Both the position numbers and the translations under genes were made by a program. The notes under the pieces were generated by a model. That model saw only the letters and a program-made list of their open reading frames with translations. It searched no databases and was not told the origin of the DNA. A stretch of DNA of 64,000 nt from Podospora pseudoanserina (lineage: Eukaryota > Ascomycota > Sordariomycetes > Sordariales > Podosporaceae): assembly GCF_035222485.1 (NCBI RefSeq), contig NC_085920.1:372001-436000 (forward strand), in the 5' to 3' direction. Shown here one piece after another: positions 41,439-51,930 of this stretch (position 1 is the first letter of the stretch; every line of letters starts with the position of its first letter).

Positions 41439-43301
41439 ATGATTACCCCCAAGGCGGTCGCGGCGGCAGCGGCGGCCGATTCAAGGGGATTCTCGCAGGC
41501 TTCCGAGCAAAAGACCCAACCATTTTCACAATCCGAAATCCAAGCCCGTCTGGCTCGTTCCAGGATGGAGGAAGACCGCTCCATGTCTAGCACAGTTCCG
41601 CTGGACAATTTGGTGGTTCCCCAGGACAGAGATATCCGCATTCTAATGAGGCCCTTGGCGCGGGGTCGGTCCGTCAGTCCAGGCAACCACGAGAACTGCG
41701 AATGGCTCGCCCTGCACGCAGAGGTGACGGATGGCGGCGATGACACGAACCACAGCGTTTTGGCTGTCACGCAAACCCACAGGGACATCAAGTTTTCTGT
41801 CCGCGTTCCTGGCCAACGGCGCAACGACGAGCTCTGGTGCGAGCTGTACTTTGTTCCACACAGCAACGAACTAGTACTCCTTAACCGCTCCGAGGTGCCG
41901 TTCAAGCTATACCGTGTGTCACAGCAAGTGCCGGGCAGCCCCCGGGAGCACTTTGAACTCAAGCCTAATTTCACCAGGGCCCTCGCGCCGGGCACCTGGC
42001 GGATCAAAATCGACGACGCCGACATCCTGGACTTTCGTGTCCTGGAGAAGCGTGCGGCGAAGGCGCGCCTGCTCTCAAGCTCTTCAGTCTCGGATCTCTC
42101 GACCATCGACGGCCAGCTGGTACCCGTGACTAGGAAGCGGTCTTTTGACGACGATGACGATGACGAGCCTGCCACCCCTGAAAAGAACGAGAAGAGAATG
42201 CGTCCATCGGAGCCCGAGGATAAGAATGAGGACGGGGTCATAATGTTTCTTCCGGCCACAACCAACCCACTGGTCTTTCCGCTACCTGGGACTGGCAAAG
42301 AGATTTCTACATCCGACGGCCACCCCCTCTTGGACCTAGAGTCTGACGACGTCGTTGAGATTCCTGGCGTCAAGCTCCCAAGGGGCGGCGAGATTGACGA
42401 ATACACCATCGCCAAGAGGGATCAGATCGCTACATCCAGTCTCTCTACTGTGTTTACTGCTGACCACTCTGATGTCCCAGATGGGGTCATTGTTGTCAAA
42501 GTCTTGAAGACACGGACCAACGCATTGCCCAATAACGAAGCCGCCATTGCCAAGAACGTGATCCGACAGGCCGACATCTGGCTTCGAGAGCTTCAGTACC
42601 AGGAAAATCTCGAGCACAAGAGCATTGTGCGGTTGTATGGTGGTGATGCCCGGTTTCTGTCCCTCTATATGGAGCATGTCGATGCGCGCGACCTCACCGC
42701 TAAGGGCACGTGGCGTGTTGCCAGTACAGACATGTTCAATGGCGATCGGTCAGACGCTTCCCGCATCCTGCGCGACATTGCAAGTGCTCTGCACTACATT
42801 CACAGCAAAGGCTTGGTGCATAACGACATCAAGCCAGGCAACATCTTGTACAGCAGGGACCGCGGAGCCGTACTGTGTGATCTGGGCTTGTCGACCAAAG
42901 CCCGCGACCCAGTTGCAGCTGGCACACCATGGTACGTCCCACCCGAGTTTATCGGTTTGAGGCAGCGCGGGCCCGCAAGTGATGTCTGGGCGCTGGGCGT
43001 GACAATGCTCTACGTCTTGGGCAAGATCACTTGGCCTGATGTTCGGGCCAACCAACGGCACCCGCGCCATTTGTACTGGATAATTGCGAAGCTCAACTCA
43101 CGAGATCGCGGTCCTCAAAAGGAGGCCGTATCCAGGATGCGCGAGTGGCTCGGCGAGGTTACGAGTGCCCGCAACAGCCTGGACACACAAGACAAGCTTG
43201 AAAGACTTGTTCATGGCATGTTATCACCGAACCCCAAGGAAAGAGCCACAATCAAGGACATCGCTGGCCACTTTCTTGCTGAGCAAGTGACCGAAAGATA
43301 G
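41439..43301 (+). CDS. Serine/threonine protein kinase with N-terminal beta-rich domain
   Basis: The preferred start is ATG 41439 (MITPKAVAAAAAADSRGFSQ), giving 620 aa. The longer in-frame start at 41382 lies in poorer context. Residues about 70-215 form a beta-rich, FHA-like region (WLALHAEVTDGG, ELWCELYFVPHSNELVLLNR, GTWRIKIDDADILDFRVLEK). An acidic linker with KRSFDDDDDDE follows. The kinase domain spans about 315-620: catalytic Lys in VVKVLK at 354, catalytic loop HNDIKPGN at 461-468 (Asn replaces Arg of HRD), DLG at 481-483 and activation segment GTPWYVPPEF. The base catalyst and metal-binding Asp are present, so it should be active despite HND. One unbroken exon. Substrates unknown. Confidence 0.88.
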   Translation: MITPKAVAAAAAADSRGFSQASEQKTQPFSQSEIQARLARSRMEEDRSMSSTVPLDNLVVPQDRDIRILMRPLARGRSVSPGNHENCEWLALHAEVTDGGDDTNHSVLAVTQTHRDIKFSVRVPGQRRNDELWCELYFVPHSNELVLLNRSEVPFKLYRVSQQVPGSPREHFELKPNFTRALAPGTWRIKIDDADILDFRVLEKRAAKARLLSSSSVSDLSTIDGQLVPVTRKRSFDDDDDDEPATPEKNEKRMRPSEPEDKNEDGVIMFLPATTNPLVFPLPGTGKEISTSDGHPLLDLESDDVVEIPGVKLPRGGEIDEYTIAKRDQIATSSLSTVFTADHSDVPDGVIVVKVLKTRTNALPNNEAAIAKNVIRQADIWLRELQYQENLEHKSIVRLYGGDARFLSLYMEHVDARDLTAKGTWRVASTDMFNGDRSDASRILRDIASALHYIHSKGLVHNDIKPGNILYSRDRGAVLCDLGLSTKARDPVAAGTPWYVPPEFIGLRQRGPASDVWALGVTMLYVLGKITWPDVRANQRHPRHLYWIIAKLNSRDRGPQKEAVSRMREWLGEVTSARNSLDTQDKLERLVHGMLSPNPKERATIKDIAGHFLAEQVTER

Positions 43302-43378
43302 AGGGCCACGGTGGTCCTGTTTACAACCATGCCACAGCACCAATTTCATGTTTCGCTGTTACATGCAGTTTGGGCGTC

Positions 43379-43576
43379 CACGTGAAGCAGACTAGCACTG
43401 CGAAGTAAGTAAAAATCATGAAGCATACCTCAAAGGATAGCCAGTATGCGTCGAAAGATAGTCAGTGGGCGTCGAAAGATAGTCATCTTTTGAGGCATAT
43501 TGACCATTTTTTAAGGCCCATTAACTATCTTTTGACTCCTGCTTTCTTCAATCATGACATGTTTTACTAACGCATG
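43379..43576. mobile_element. MITE-like element, copy 3, decayed
   Basis: This is the most degraded of three related elements. The left end CACGTGAAGCAGACTAGCAC, followed by TGCGAAG, and the right end (reverse complement CATGCGTTAGTAAAACATGT, then AAAGCAGG) keep the order of motifs seen in copy 2. The interior, 43430-43545, contains the 22-bp-type unit in both orientations: AAAGATAGTC-type units first, then ACTATCTTTT-type units. No duplication of flanking bases is left. It starts 77 bp past the kinase stop codon and lies between two convergent genes. The ends are placed by alignment with copy 2 and may be off by several bases. Confidence 0.5.
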
Positions 43577-43648
43577 ACGCAGCAATCTAGGTTACCAACC
43601 ACACTACCCATAGCGATATCTATCACGCCACGCTCACTGCGTCCACTA

Positions 43649-44366
43649 TTATACGCTTAAACCGAATACAAATAGACCAGTCAGCGCGGCCACAATGGCC
43701 AATACGCCAACATTGACACCAACAACGGTCGACCCAGCAGTCTTTGTGCCCCCTATTTCAATAGCTGCCGCCGACACTCCTTCTGAAGTTTTGCAAGCAT
43801 CACCACTCAACACTGTCGCGTTTTGCCTGAACCGGATATCGGCACAGTTGTACAATGACTGGCCTTTTTCGCCCAGCGTCACAACCTGAATGCTTGCGAG
43901 TGACCCATCCTGAATTGGCAAGTTGGCCGGGAGAGTCACCTTGGGGATGCACAAAGTGCCATTGCCTGTCGAGTTGAGGAACGGGTCGGTCAGACTGTAG
44001 TTGAAGTTGGCCACGTTCTCACCGAGGCCGAGGTTGACAAAGATATATGTCCACTCGTGGTGCAGATCGAGAACTAGGGAGCCGCCGTCAAGGGGCCAGT
44101 CAGTCACGTTGCCGAGGTCACCAGGGACACCGGCGCCTGTTTGGAAGCGGGGGATGGGTCAGCAATTTTCTTTGGGAGGAACAGAGACTTTGGAAGGGAG
44201 ATAGGGAAGGGAAAGGAAACAACGAACATGGATATTCCCACTGGGAGTAGTTGCTTGTGGAGGCGCTGCCTAGGGTGTTGTCTCTCCAAGTAGGGTACTC
44301 GATGCCGAAGTGGGCGGTGGCGACCTGAGCGGATGCCAACAAGGCGAGAGCGGTGGTGAGGGCCAT
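43649..44366 (-). CDS. BIM1-like (X325) copper-binding, GPI-anchored protein
   Basis: Exons 44366-44228 and 44136-43649 are joined over a 91-nt intron (GTTCGT donor, GCTGAC branch, AACAG acceptor), 208 aa. The signal peptide MALTTALALLASAQVATA is cut just before HFGIEYPTWRDNTL, so a histidine becomes residue 1, as in LPMO-like copper proteins. The X325 pattern follows: NYSQWEYPC, GDLGNVTDWPLDGGSLVLDL, HHEWTYIFVNLGLGENVANF, CIPKVTLPANLPIQDGSLAS, GQSLYNCADIRF. A hydrophobic tail (NVGVLAIVAALTGLFVFGLS) signals a GPI anchor. Family members (Cryptococcus Bim1, LaX325) bind Cu(II) through the N-terminal His and an inner His. They aid copper uptake or wall function rather than polysaccharide oxidation. 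The donor GTTCGT is slightly atypical. Confidence 0.87.
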
Positions 44367-45779
44367 TCTTTTTCTGGGAGGGATACAAATATTGATGGAC
44401 GGTTTCAAGTGATGGAGGGAGGATATATGATTGGAATATTCGAAGGAGTGGAGTATTTGACTGATGAAGGATGAGGATATGATGATGCTCCTGGAGAGAT
44501 CACAAGGGGCAAATTCGTATGCCACGGATGGGGTTATATATTTGGGAGTTTCGGGACGATTTTTTTTTCTGGAAGTGAATACAACAACTGATGGGTGGGA
44601 TGGAACAAATGGCTGCAGAAGGATGGGAAGCACAAGCTTTGTTATACTTACTTCTCCCTCTGTTCCTTCCACCAACACCGAGCTGATGATGGGGAAGATG
44701 TCGACAGGGAAGAGGGGGCCAGCCTCACCGTAGCTAGCTGTATTTTTACTAGCCAATTCTCCCCCTTGGCCAATGACATATAGAGGATTACCCTGATATC
44801 TGAGCAAGTTTGATATCGCCATGTGCTTCTGATGTGTGTTCCCCTGCAAATGCATCCTGTTGTTGTCCTCGCTTCCATCCCTGTGGTTTGTTGATGCGGC
44901 CGAGCAGCAGGAACCCCACACTGCGGCGGCGAGTCCCTCGCTGCCAAGACCTGGGACTTGCCTTTTTGGGAGAGAACTGGCAGTGAGGGGGGCTTGTGAT
45001 TGGCTGGGAGAACTGTGGAGGGGAGGCGGGAAACTTGCTCAAACACACGCAGCATTGCAGTGATTATTGGCTTTGCCCTTGTGGGGATTTGTAACGACTT
45101 GTTTGAGTTGGGAAGTTGATAGGTGATGGATGAGAGTGGTGAGAATAAAGGTTGGTTTTGACGAGGTGGGATTGGAAACCCCAACCCATGGTATGGGGGT
45201 TTGCGGATATTGCGTGCTGATACCCAAGGAAGGGAAGGTTCGGGAAGGCAATATGCAGTTCTGGCCGTTTGAATTACACATCAGTCACCTCACTCGCCCC
45301 CTGGTTTAAAACATCGGCCTTCCCTCTGGGCGTTTTATTTTGATGTGTCTGTAAAGGCAAATATTTGAGGCATCAACAAAATTCCCAAAGCAAGGATACC
45401 GCCACGACGCAAAAGCTTCCAGGGCTGAACATGGCCGCGACTCCTCTTAGAAAGCAGTTTTCCACCCATTGCGTTTGAGAAAAGTAACCGCGCATCCCGT
45501 TTGAGAAAATAAACAACCCATGGTATTTGAGAGACTAACCCACACATTGCGTTTAACAAGAAAAAAAGGCCCAAGCTCAACATTTTCCCCCTCTCTTTAA
45601 TCAACCTATTCTCAACCATGCTCCTCCTCCACATACAGAACAAAAACACGGAGAAACCTCAACAAACACTGAAGCCAAACATTTCAAGCATGCATAGCTA
45701 TCCAACTTCACAAATGGAAACGCTAAGAGAGATCCGAAACGACAATAGACGGCACTGAACCCAACCAAACGACATCATC
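44367..45779. repeat. Intergenic; contains degenerate 30-bp tandem repeats at 45455-45575
   Basis: Upstream region of the BIM1-like gene, plus a run of about four imperfect copies of a roughly 30-bp unit that includes CCCATTGCGTTTGAGAAAA. Variants are ATCCCGTTTGAGAAAATAAA, CCATGGTATTTGAGAGACTA and ACATTGCGTTTAACAAG. It is open on the minus strand for about 100 codons but without coding character. The remainder holds nothing I recognise. Confidence 0.45.
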
Positions 45780-47663
45780 TCAAACAACATAACGCCCGTC
45801 GTCGTCCTCCTTCTCCTCAGTGAAATCATCCCCCCAGTCTTCAATCGCCTCCCAGTCCTCGGTCGTCCGCTTGAAAATCCCGTCGTCATCATCCCCCTCG
45901 ATGAGCTGGCGGTTGGTGATCAGCACCCCGTCTTCTTGCTCGTCAAACTCCACGCCGGAGTCGGAGTCTGAGTCTTCGTCAAAGCTCAAGCTCGCAAAGT
46001 CATCGTGCTCGATGCCGCAGTGCTCGCAATATGTAGCCAGGAAGTCGGGGGTAGAGAGGACCTCCCATTCTTGTTCGGAGTCGGAGTCGATGGGTCGGTC
46101 GTTGCTGTACACGTGTGGTTCATTTGGGGGGGTCGTCGGCTTAGGGGGCTGAGGCTCGGACGTGGGAGAGGGGCTGGGCTCGAGCGTTGGAGGCATCGTG
46201 GACTCGGTCTTTTTCTGGTTGCCCATAGGCACCTCGCTACCCATGAATCGAGACCGACGATCAGGGTTGTACGCCGAGATGTGACCGGTCACCGCCGGAA
46301 CAGCCTTGGGCATTAGCTTCAGCTCGGCCTGAGGCTCAGGTTTGACTTTCAGCGGCAGCTTCACTTCGGCTGCACGATGAGCAGCAATGACGGAAGTGTC
46401 AGGCTCAGCCTGAATCTCATGCCGTAACTTCGAAGGACGAGGCGTTGACCTCTTGGTTGTCTCGCCGACATACCAAGCGTCGTCCTCACGACCGACCCCG
46501 AACTGGCGCTCAAACCCGGTCGTAAGGGGGACCTTGGGCTGGAGGAGCGGTGTGGCGCGATTTGGTGAAAGCCTAACAATCGGTTTTGCCTTGGCCTCAG
46601 TTTCACGCTGAGAATCGAGAACACGTTTCGTCTCGAGGTTTCTGTCGGGTAGATCTATATAGATGGGTGTTTCTCTGTGTCTGAGAGGAGGTAATTGCTG
46701 CAAGGAGTCCCTCGGGGACCCAGGGGTCGCGTCGACAGGGTTCCAGTTGTGGGTACGATTCTTGGTGGACTCGGCGGGTGCAGCCTTGTCGTTGGCAAGA
46801 GCCGGACTGCAGAAGGGGGGCAGTGGAAGGGACTTGGTCGTCATCGAGGAGAGCGTGCTCGTCTTCGTTGTCATCGTTGGCGTCAAGGTGATGGGTTGCT
46901 CTTCTCTGGCCAAGGACGGGACATACCTGCCCATTGCAATGCTCTCGGCCGTCTCGAAAGATTGAATGTGCTTGGATTTTGGTGGCGGTGGTGGTGGTGG
47001 TGGAAGAGGCCCTGCAGTTTTGGCAGTATTCTTCATCTGGTTCTCAATGGCGGCACAAAGCTCGAAAAAGTCAGTGTCTGAAGGTGTGAGGGCGAGCCCT
47101 GAAGAGACTCGGCTTTTGGGCTTTGGCTTGTATCCGCCCTTAGCGAGGATCTGGTGAAGAACTTTGCGATCGAGACGAGGGGCGTCCCATTTCCGCTGCA
47201 AAATATCAGCCAGCTTTACTGGGGCTGTGCCGCTGAGTGATGGCTCATCGTTGTTTGAGCCTTTCTGTGCGGTGGTCATCTTCAATGCATGTAGCTTGAA
47301 TGCAATCCGGTTTCTCAGTCGGTAGAGTTTGTATACTTCCTCCTCTACCGGGGACAACACGTTGGACTTGACGTGTCCGCCCGAGGTCTGAGAAGCGTCG
47401 TTACCGGTCAAATACCAGTTCTGTAACTGAAAAAGGAGCTCTATGTATTGACTGAGCTCGTTCATCTGCTCCTTTGGGGGCTTCTGGGCCGATCCCGATG
47501 GCGAAGATGGTTGCTGGGCCTTCGCTGAATCAGTGGTGCTGTCCCTGTTCAGCACGCTTCGGACACTCTGGGTCGGAGGTCCATTGGATCTCCAGCTCTG
47601 TCCATTGACCACATGGGTTTTTTTAGCATGCGATTTGCTTCTCCTCTTGATGGAATCGGACAT
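45780..47663 (-). CDS. Large disordered fungal protein with acidic C-terminus
   Basis: The likely start is MSDSIKRRSKSHAKKTHVVN at 47663 (ACAATGTC context), 627 aa. Further upstream the frame stays open to 47906 but begins only with GTG. Residues about 70-110 form a helix-rich part (LSQYIELLFQLQNWYLTGND), and a second lies at about 115-185 (EEEVYKLYRLRNRIAFKLHA, KLADILQRKWDAPRLDRKVL). A polyproline run (PLPPPPPPPP), Ser/Pro/Thr-rich sequence and short conserved patches follow. The end is strongly acidic (DEDSDSDSGVEFDEQEDG...DDFTEEKEDDDG) and includes a CEHCGIEHDD motif. Nuclear or scaffold role is possible (inference). No known domain. Confidence 0.7.
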   Translation of the reverse strand: MSDSIKRRSKSHAKKTHVVNGQSWRSNGPPTQSVRSVLNRDSTTDSAKAQQPSSPSGSAQKPPKEQMNELSQYIELLFQLQNWYLTGNDASQTSGGHVKSNVLSPVEEEVYKLYRLRNRIAFKLHALKMTTAQKGSNNDEPSLSGTAPVKLADILQRKWDAPRLDRKVLHQILAKGGYKPKPKSRVSSGLALTPSDTDFFELCAAIENQMKNTAKTAGPLPPPPPPPPKSKHIQSFETAESIAMGRYVPSLAREEQPITLTPTMTTKTSTLSSMTTKSLPLPPFCSPALANDKAAPAESTKNRTHNWNPVDATPGSPRDSLQQLPPLRHRETPIYIDLPDRNLETKRVLDSQRETEAKAKPIVRLSPNRATPLLQPKVPLTTGFERQFGVGREDDAWYVGETTKRSTPRPSKLRHEIQAEPDTSVIAAHRAAEVKLPLKVKPEPQAELKLMPKAVPAVTGHISAYNPDRRSRFMGSEVPMGNQKKTESTMPPTLEPSPSPTSEPQPPKPTTPPNEPHVYSNDRPIDSDSEQEWEVLSTPDFLATYCEHCGIEHDDFASLSFDEDSDSDSGVEFDEQEDGVLITNRQLIEGDDDDGIFKRTTEDWEAIEDWGDDFTEEKEDDDGRYVV

Positions 47664-49934
47664 TGTGATCTCGACGATGCCAGCTTCCAAACTGTCGCCA
47701 GGAACGTTGGTTGTGGAAGAAAGAAATGTCGTTGATTGCGAAAAAGGTGAAAGAGCAGAGAAATGCAGACCTGCGGTGAAATTGGATTTAAACATACGTG
47801 GCTCCGGAACAAGAGGGGGTGTCTTGGTGGGAGATGGCGCGCCTTGCCCAGCAAACCTCGCCGCTCGGGAACCCGGAAAGCATGATTTACTGCCAACGGT
47901 CCGCACTCATTGAAGATTAAACATGGAAAAGTATGGAGAACTATCATCGTGTCCCACTCACCTATAATATGTCTTGTTCCGATTCTTACTCAGTAGCAAC
48001 CTTGGATAGTGGAGCCTTACCCTTGGACGATGAAAGTCGAATAAAAAGATACATAGAGAGCTGATATAGACTGCACACAAGATCGCGGCAATTTATTACC
48101 AGAGGAAAGTGCAGGACATTCAACCCAAATATTTCCCATCACATGACTCGTTTCGTAGTGGTGATGTGGCTAGAGTTGGTATGAGCCAGGCTGAGACTTT
48201 CAACGCCATCAAAAACCCAAGGGCCAATACGTGCTTCCAGCTGATCCACATCAACTTTCTTTTGTGTCCATATCCTCCACTCCGTCTTCCCCATTCTTCT
48301 CTTCATTCTCCCCATCGTCCTGCCCTTTCCGGCCAAAAGAAAGCCAGTCCAGCACCTTGTTTAGCTTTTTCATCTCGGCCCTGTTTTTTCGGTGCCGTCT
48401 TCGTATGGCCACCTTTTTGTCGAGTTTGTACCGTATTTTTCAACGCCGAGCGCGTTTGTGCTAGCAGAATCCCGTTCGCTGCCGCTCTTGTTCGGGTTCA
48501 CAGGTGCCATTTTCAGTTTGTTTTCTTTTTCTGCGCATCCACGTTAGTATCTTCTGTGGTTCTGTTTCTTTCTTCTTGCTCCTTTTTGGGGACGAATCTA
48601 GAGATTTTAGTGCTTACTTGATGGTTTGATACCAAGAGGTTTTGCTAGCGGTGTGTGCAGTGGCTCGGTGCTGATCTTGGATAGCTGGACGGTAGGTGAA
48701 GATATTGTGGTGTTGGTGGGATGTGTCAGAGGTTGGCAACAACGGTGAGAGATTAATCCGTATACTAAATGAAGATCAGGATGGCACAGTTCAATGCCCA
48801 GTGACAGGGAAAGTGGATTCTCTCAATACTGATAAGCTTTTTTCTTGCCATAGTGCGGCTCCCTTTAGGATGCTCTTAACTCTTGATTGCCTTGTGACTT
48901 GAAAGCTGAGATGACTCCTGTATTCACTCATTGCATTCACTCTCAAGTCCACCAGTCCACCAGTCCACCTCACCTACGTGAGCATCTTTCTCTTCCCCTG
49001 AATTACAATATTCACTCGTGACTTTTGAAATGCCAGTTCGTGGGCACATTCTCTCAAAAGTCTGTTCAAACTTTGCGGCGCTTGAAACTCCACAGGACAT
49101 GAGATACAAGTCTCGAGTCTCCTGTAATTCGTCTGGGAATCCACCTCTTGACAAGAGTGACGATGGGTGGCCAGAGATGGGTGACACAGCTGAAGTATCC
49201 ACCCAGGCTGGACCTTTCGGGTGCTTTGAAATTTGCTGCAGCACAGGAATTTGGCATACATAGATTTGACTTGTTATTTTTGCTGAAACATACTGACAAC
49301 AGCTCAGCTTTATAGGGTCTGGTGCAGTCCTATACTGGGTATGCAGAGGAAGACAAAATCGTGCCTGAACATTTAAATCAACAGTTAGAAACCCCCTTGC
49401 GGATAGACCGATGTTCCAGATGTTAGTGTGAGACATAAGGCCTGTTATAGGTACGCGGAGTTGATTAGAAATCAAAACATATGCTTAATGCTCTTTTCGC
49501 GTCAGGTTCCGTTTCTGGTAGTTCAGTGCAGTATAAGTGAGTGGGTCCGGTCAGGAAATCTGACGTCATCACAGATCTGTACTCCCACCAGGTCCTCGTT
49601 TCAACCGACTGGTAGATGTGCGACTTCGGACTGCAGTGCCGTGAGGGCTTCTCCGGGGCTCCGGACTCTCAAGAGCATTGAACAAATCAGCTGGACATGG
49701 TCGGCTACGAGTCAACACAGTGATAGACCATCGTCCGCGTTGTTGCCGGTGCCAAGTACCCCACATGCATGTCAGTTCAAGGGCGAGCCCGTTGCTACCA
49801 TACCCCACCGCCGTCTGGATCGCGTGTCAAACATATAAACCGCCCCCTCATCGCCATCAGAACCCCGCCAAGATCGAATATCTTTCCTCATACTCTTCCC
49901 CCGCATTGCGTAGTCAACTTTAATCCTCGACACA
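47664..49934. other. 2.3-kb intergenic region, small gene not excluded
   Basis: On the minus strand at about 48250-48520, three frames each read as basic, codon-like peptides (for example AIRRRHRKNRAEMKKLNKVL). I could not join them with acceptable introns, so no gene is called. The rest contains only small unsupported ORFs. Confidence 0.35.
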
Positions 49935-50780
49935 ATGGCGGACCAACAACAAGTTATTCTCTTTGACCTTCCCAGCCAGCCCCCTTGCAAGGCTTGGTCA
50001 TTGAACCCCTGGAAAAGTGAGTCTTGACCCTCAAGATGAATTATGACCTATCGTTGACATTACCATTCTAGCCCGCCTCCTCCTCAACTTCAAGAATATT
50101 CCCTACAAGACAGAATGGCTCGAGTATCCCGACATCGCTCCCCGTCTCTCCCCTCAGTGCGTCCTTTCCTCCGCTGCAGCATTCCCCTTTCCCTTTACTA
50201 ACACCGCCTTAGCCTGCCGCCTAACGAGGAAGGATCAGCCTACACCATTCCCACCGTCATCCTCCCCTCGGGCAAATACGTGACCGACAGCAAGGTCATT
50301 GCTGAGCAGCTCCAGGCCCTCTACCCCACCCCGCACATCGACCTCGCCTCTCCTTACCAAGCCAAAATGGAAGAACTCATGCCGCAGCTTATGAAGAGCT
50401 TCAGGCCAGTCTACCTGCCGCTCATTCCCAAAAGCTTGTTGAACGAGAAGAGCCGGCCGTATTGGTATGACACGCGAGGCAAGCTGTTGGGAATGGAGGT
50501 GGATGATTTTGGCAGGGAGAATGGCGGGGAGAAGACATGGGGGAAGGTTGAGCCAGTTGTGAAGGCTGTCACGGCGTTGATGAAAGAGAATCCAAATGGG
50601 CCGTTTTTTGAGGGGAAACAGGTGGTGTATGCGGATCTTGTGTGGGGGGCATTTCTGATTTTCTTGAAGAGGATGGGTCAGGAGGTGTTTGACGAGATGC
50701 TGAAGAGGAGTGGTGATAAGGCGGTGCACGAGGCGCTCTTGGAGGGGTTGGAGAAGTGGACTGATAGGGATGACCACTGA
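49935..50780 (+). CDS. Glutathione S-transferase-like protein
   Basis: Three exons: 49935-50016, 50072-50156 and 50213-50780. Introns are 55 and 56 nt, with GTGAGT and GTGCGT donors and TTCTAG and CCTTAG acceptors. The protein is 244 aa. N-terminal thioredoxin-like half: VILFDLPSQPPCKAWSLNPW, KTRLLLNFKNIPYKTEWLEY, PTVILPSGKYVTDSKVIAEQ. The TIPTVI-x-x-x-x-G-x-Y-V-x-D-S pattern is the glutathione-binding beta3-turn-alpha3 with the conserved D-S pair. An all-helical C-terminal half follows (GPFFEGKQVVYADLVWGAFL). It resembles the etherase/UstS-type fungal GSTs that conjugate or cleave with glutathione. Not in a visible cluster. Length is normal. Confidence 0.88.
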
Positions 50781-51930
50781 CGGGAAGTTGAAGATGAAGA
50801 TGTATTGAGAGCTGGTATCTGCTCAATATCAAAGGCTTCCTTCCAAAATAGCCCCTTTTTCAAAGATGTTCTTCGCAATGATGCCTTAATGCAATATATA
50901 GTGAAGCAGGCCACAGATCGCTTGCCAAGAGAGACAGATCAACCTTCGACAATTTGGCTTCCCCAAAGGCTTTTCGTCATTGCTTTCTCGCTTTCCTCGG
51001 TCTATAGTGATTGAGCTTTATTTCTGCGGAAAGATGGAGCTGGTCTGGGCCTTGCCGAGCTCACCAGAGCTCGATTAGTCTCAGAAATTAGATAGTCTCA
51101 GAGCCCTAAGAAGGACAGTTGAATTAACACCGGTTATACTCAGGTAGGCTTTATTGTAACTAATTGGTAGTGGAAAAGATAACGTAGTGGGTATAAATAG
51201 TAAGAAAAGCTTGCACTTTCACCGCACCTTTTCCATTACCTAGTAGACCTACGTGGATACATGTGACGAACCCCTATCGAGAATCTCTGAAAAGATACTA
51301 GTCGAAGGAGCTTCTGAACAATCCTGGTTCGGTACAGCTAAACAGTGTACAAAAATGGCTTGTCTCAATCACAATAGTCAAGATACCAACGAATGTGACT
51401 TGTAATTGCATACTGCGGAACTGTCTATCTACACCGGCCAGTTCCTCCGTATATATATCCCAGTGGATTACCTGGATCACCATGCCAAGCGTGATCATGG
51501 ATCGCTTCTCCCAGTGTAGGCTCACCATGGATCACTCCCGTCACCTTCGGATCACTTGGATCACCACGCTCCTGGCGCTCCCAGGCGCTCCACTTCCTAT
51601 TGGTTCCCGTAGCGATTTGGCTGGCACCTCCCGTGCTCCACATACTGTTCAACTTGCCTGTTGGCTTAACTGTGACACCAGCACAGAGTAGCACATCCCT
51701 ACACACCCCTACACAGGCCAAAGCCGGTGCTGAACCGGCCCAGCACCGGTCCACTCACGAAGAAGGTAATTCTCAAAGTCGATATTCGGAACAGGAACTA
51801 GGATGAAACCCTTCAGAAGACTAACAAATGTCCAACTTCCGCTCACAAAAAGAACCCCCATGTCTGCCAATGATGCATTTCTTTCCGTGCACTTCTCACT
51901 CCTTCTATTCCATCACGGTCACGAAACCAC
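50781..51930. other. Intergenic; hairpin and degenerate GGATCAC repeats
   Basis: Between 51460 and 51590 the word GGATCAC or TGGATCACC recurs about six times. At 51725-51750 a 9-bp inverted repeat (CCGGTGCTG, 8-nt loop, CAGCACCGG) could form a stable hairpin. No gene seen. The sequence character of 51050-51320 differs from its surroundings (AT-richer) and may be an old insertion, family unknown. Confidence 0.4.

Noticed and set aside
48109-48621. 170-codon plus-strand ORF, and basic minus-strand peptides opposite
   Set aside because: The plus frame is Phe/Cys-rich and looks like the shadow of a basic minus-strand sequence. The minus pieces could not be joined with acceptable introns.
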